Shown here piece after piece: positions 62,870 through 64,000 of a DNA stretch of 64,000 nucleotides. This DNA comes from Zhihengliuella halotolerans (GTDB lineage Bacteria; Actinomycetota; Actinomycetes; Actinomycetales; Micrococcaceae), in NCBI RefSeq assembly GCF_004217565.1, contig NZ_SHLA01000001.1, positions 2,232,001 to 2,296,000 on the forward strand, given 5' to 3'. The translations under genes and the position numbers were made by a program. Position 1 is the stretch's first letter. The number at the start of each line of letters is the position of its first letter. The notes under the pieces were generated by a model that saw only the letters and a program-made list of their open reading frames with translations, was not told where the DNA came from and searched no databases.

Positions 62870-62906
62870 GACGGCGGCGGGTCCTCTTTCGGGGCCCGCC
62901 GCCGTC
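62870..62906 (+). terminator. Terminator after the LVIVD gene
   Basis: GACGGCGGCGGG (62870-62881) and CCCGCCGCCGTC (62895-62906), a 12-bp stem with a 13-base loop, 30 bases past the stop. There is no long T-run. Confidence 0.8.
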
Positions 62907-62992
62907 ACGTGGGGGCCAGCGACATCTCGCGTGGCGGACAGCTCACGCGCCGATACCGCCCGCGCATGCGGTCATACCGATGCGGATGAATC

Positions 62993-63007
62993 ACTTGTCG
63001 GACAAGT
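62993..63007. promoter_or_regulatory. GntR (FCD)-type operator upstream of the enolase-superfamily gene
   Basis: ACTTGTC-G-GACAAGT is a perfect 7-bp palindrome around one base, matching the TTGTCNGACAA core bound by many FadR/FCD-type GntR regulators. It ends 22 bases before the dehydratase start. Confidence 0.7.
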
Positions 63008-63029
63008 TCTCAACTTGAACGATGGATTC

Positions 63030-64000
63030 ATGACCCACACTGCCGACGCCATCCGCCACATCCGCCTCTCCACCGCGACCCTGCCGCTGTCCACACCCAT
63101 CTCCGACGCCAAGGTCTTCACGGGGCGCCAACGTCCCATGACCGAGGTGGTCTTCCTCTTCACGGAGATCACTACCGAGCAGGGCCACAAGGGGCTCGGG
63201 TTCTCCTACTCCAAGCGGGCCGGCGGGCCGGCGCAGTACGCGCACGCCGCCGAGGTCGCCGAGCTGGCGATCGGGGAGGATCCGAACGACATCGCCAAGC
63301 TCAACACGAAACTCCTCTGGGCCGGGGCCTCGGTGGGCCGCTCCGGCGTGGCCACGCAGGCGCTGGCGAGCATCGACGTCGCACTCTGGGACCTCAAGGC
63401 CAAGCGGGCCGGCCTGCCGCTGGCCAAACTGCTCGGCGCGCACCGGGACTCCGTGCGCACCTACAACACCTCCGGCGGTTTCCTCAACGCGAGCATCGAG
63501 GAGATCAAGGATCGCGCCACAGCCTCGCTGGCCGACGGCATCGGCGGGATCAAGATCAAGGTCGGCCTGCCGGATTCCGCCGAGGACCTCCGGCGCGTGG
63601 CCGCCATCCGCGAGCACCTCGGCCCCGACGTGCCGCTCATGGTCGACGCGAACCAGCAGTGGGACCGCGCCACCGCCCTGCGCATGGGGCGCCGGCTCGA
63701 GGAGTTCGACCTGGTCTGGATCGAGGAGCCGCTCGACGCGTACGACGCCGAGGGCCACGCCGACCTCACTCGGCGCTTGGACACACCGATCGCTACGGGC
63801 GAGATGCTGGCGTCCGTCGGTGAGCACACGCGCCTCATCGAGACCCGCGCCTGCAACGTGATCCAGCCCGACGCACCACGCGTCGGCGGCATCACGCAGT
63901 TCCTGAAACTGGCCGCGCTGGCGGACCACGCGGGCCTGGACCTGGCCCCGCACTTCGCCATGGAGATCCATCTCCACCTCGCAGCCGCCTATTCGCGCGA
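63030..64000 (+). CDS. Mandelate racemase/enolase-superfamily dehydratase, talarate/galactarate-like (3' truncated)
   Basis: The frame opens at ATG 63030 and runs off the window after 323 codons. It belongs to the mandelate racemase subgroup of the enolase superfamily. The Lys pair is in GIKIKVGLPDS, metal ligands are in MVDANQQWDRA, VWIEEPLDAYDAE and IATGEMLASVGEH, and the catalytic histidine is probably in LAPHFAMEIHLHLAAAY, a segment typical of L-talarate/galactarate dehydratases. It would dehydrate an acid sugar in a catabolic pathway. An FCD-GntR-type palindrome upstream fits sugar-acid induction. No stop is seen, so the product is incomplete here. Confidence 0.88.
   Translation, partial: MTHTADAIRHIRLSTATLPLSTPISDAKVFTGRQRPMTEVVFLFTEITTEQGHKGLGFSYSKRAGGPAQYAHAAEVAELAIGEDPNDIAKLNTKLLWAGASVGRSGVATQALASIDVALWDLKAKRAGLPLAKLLGAHRDSVRTYNTSGGFLNASIEEIKDRATASLADGIGGIKIKVGLPDSAEDLRRVAAIREHLGPDVPLMVDANQQWDRATALRMGRRLEEFDLVWIEEPLDAYDAEGHADLTRRLDTPIATGEMLASVGEHTRLIETRACNVIQPDAPRVGGITQFLKLAALADHAGLDLAPHFAMEIHLHLAAAYSR

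Overview
The window is high-GC DNA (about 70% by eye) with the gene content of a Micrococcales actinobacterium, most likely Micrococcaceae (Arthrobacter-like). Pointers are a basic HU protein beginning MAMNRSELV, zinc-free forms of S14/L33/L28, a glycine riboswitch ahead of gcvP, DtxR/IdeR-like iron boxes, frequent GTG starts and several -10 boxes placed for leaderless mRNAs. No tRNA, rRNA, CRISPR array, insertion sequence or prophage was seen. Both window edges cut genes.

1-8 kb: a truncated secreted or envelope protein, an MFS exporter behind a 16-bp perfect inverted repeat, a thioredoxin/NHL protein, a copper cluster (copC, fused copD-ctaG, lipoprotein) and HU. 8-13.6 kb: a DUF1992 gene, then what looks like an inserted cassette of a 1127-residue secreted subtilase and its divergent HTH regulator. 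A scrambled copy of the DUF1992 3' end lies on the far side of the cassette. 13.6-15.2 kb: rpmB-rpmG-rpsN and a MarR regulator. 15.3-21.7 kb: glycine riboswitch, gcvP-gcvT-gcvH and sdaA (glycine to serine to pyruvate), followed by a UPF0126/TRIC gene whose family includes glycine transporters. 21.7-32.9 kb: housekeeping and accessory enzymes (CPBP protease, SGNH hydrolase, beta-lactamase-fold hydrolase, RNase HI fusion, alanine symporter behind a perfect CRP-type site, thiol transferase with flavin reductase, acetyltransferase, pirin, G6PDH-like enzyme).

32.9-47 kb: an iron-acquisition island. It holds a FepBDG-type siderophore importer whose ATPase is fused to a siderophore-interacting reductase, a FatBDCE/CeuBCDE-type catecholate importer, and an FbpABC ferric-ion importer whose ATPase gene appears to start at ATC. 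Two iron boxes lie between the two siderophore-binding lipoproteins and one precedes fbpA. No siderophore synthesis genes are present, so the set looks built for uptake of foreign or remotely encoded siderophores.

47-55.8 kb: YqaJ nuclease, MscS channel, HAD phosphatase, an ANT(6)-like nucleotidyltransferase, a phzF-MFS-TetR-DinB operon and an acyl-CoA dehydrogenase. 55.8-56.5 kb: three paralogous hairpin RNAs, each a small hairpin plus a long terminator-like hairpin with compensatory changes. Two have C-rich loops like actinobacterial 6C RNA, and a 51-codon acidic protein lies between copies 2 and 3. 56.6-64 kb: aldo/keto reductase, DUF5129/TPM-like membrane protein, AI-2E exporter, a divergent DUF305/LVIVD pair of exported proteins, and a truncated enolase-superfamily sugar-acid dehydratase behind a GntR-type palindrome.

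The best candidates for something undescribed are the tandem hairpin RNAs, the ATPase-reductase fusion, and the protease cassette with its recombination scar.
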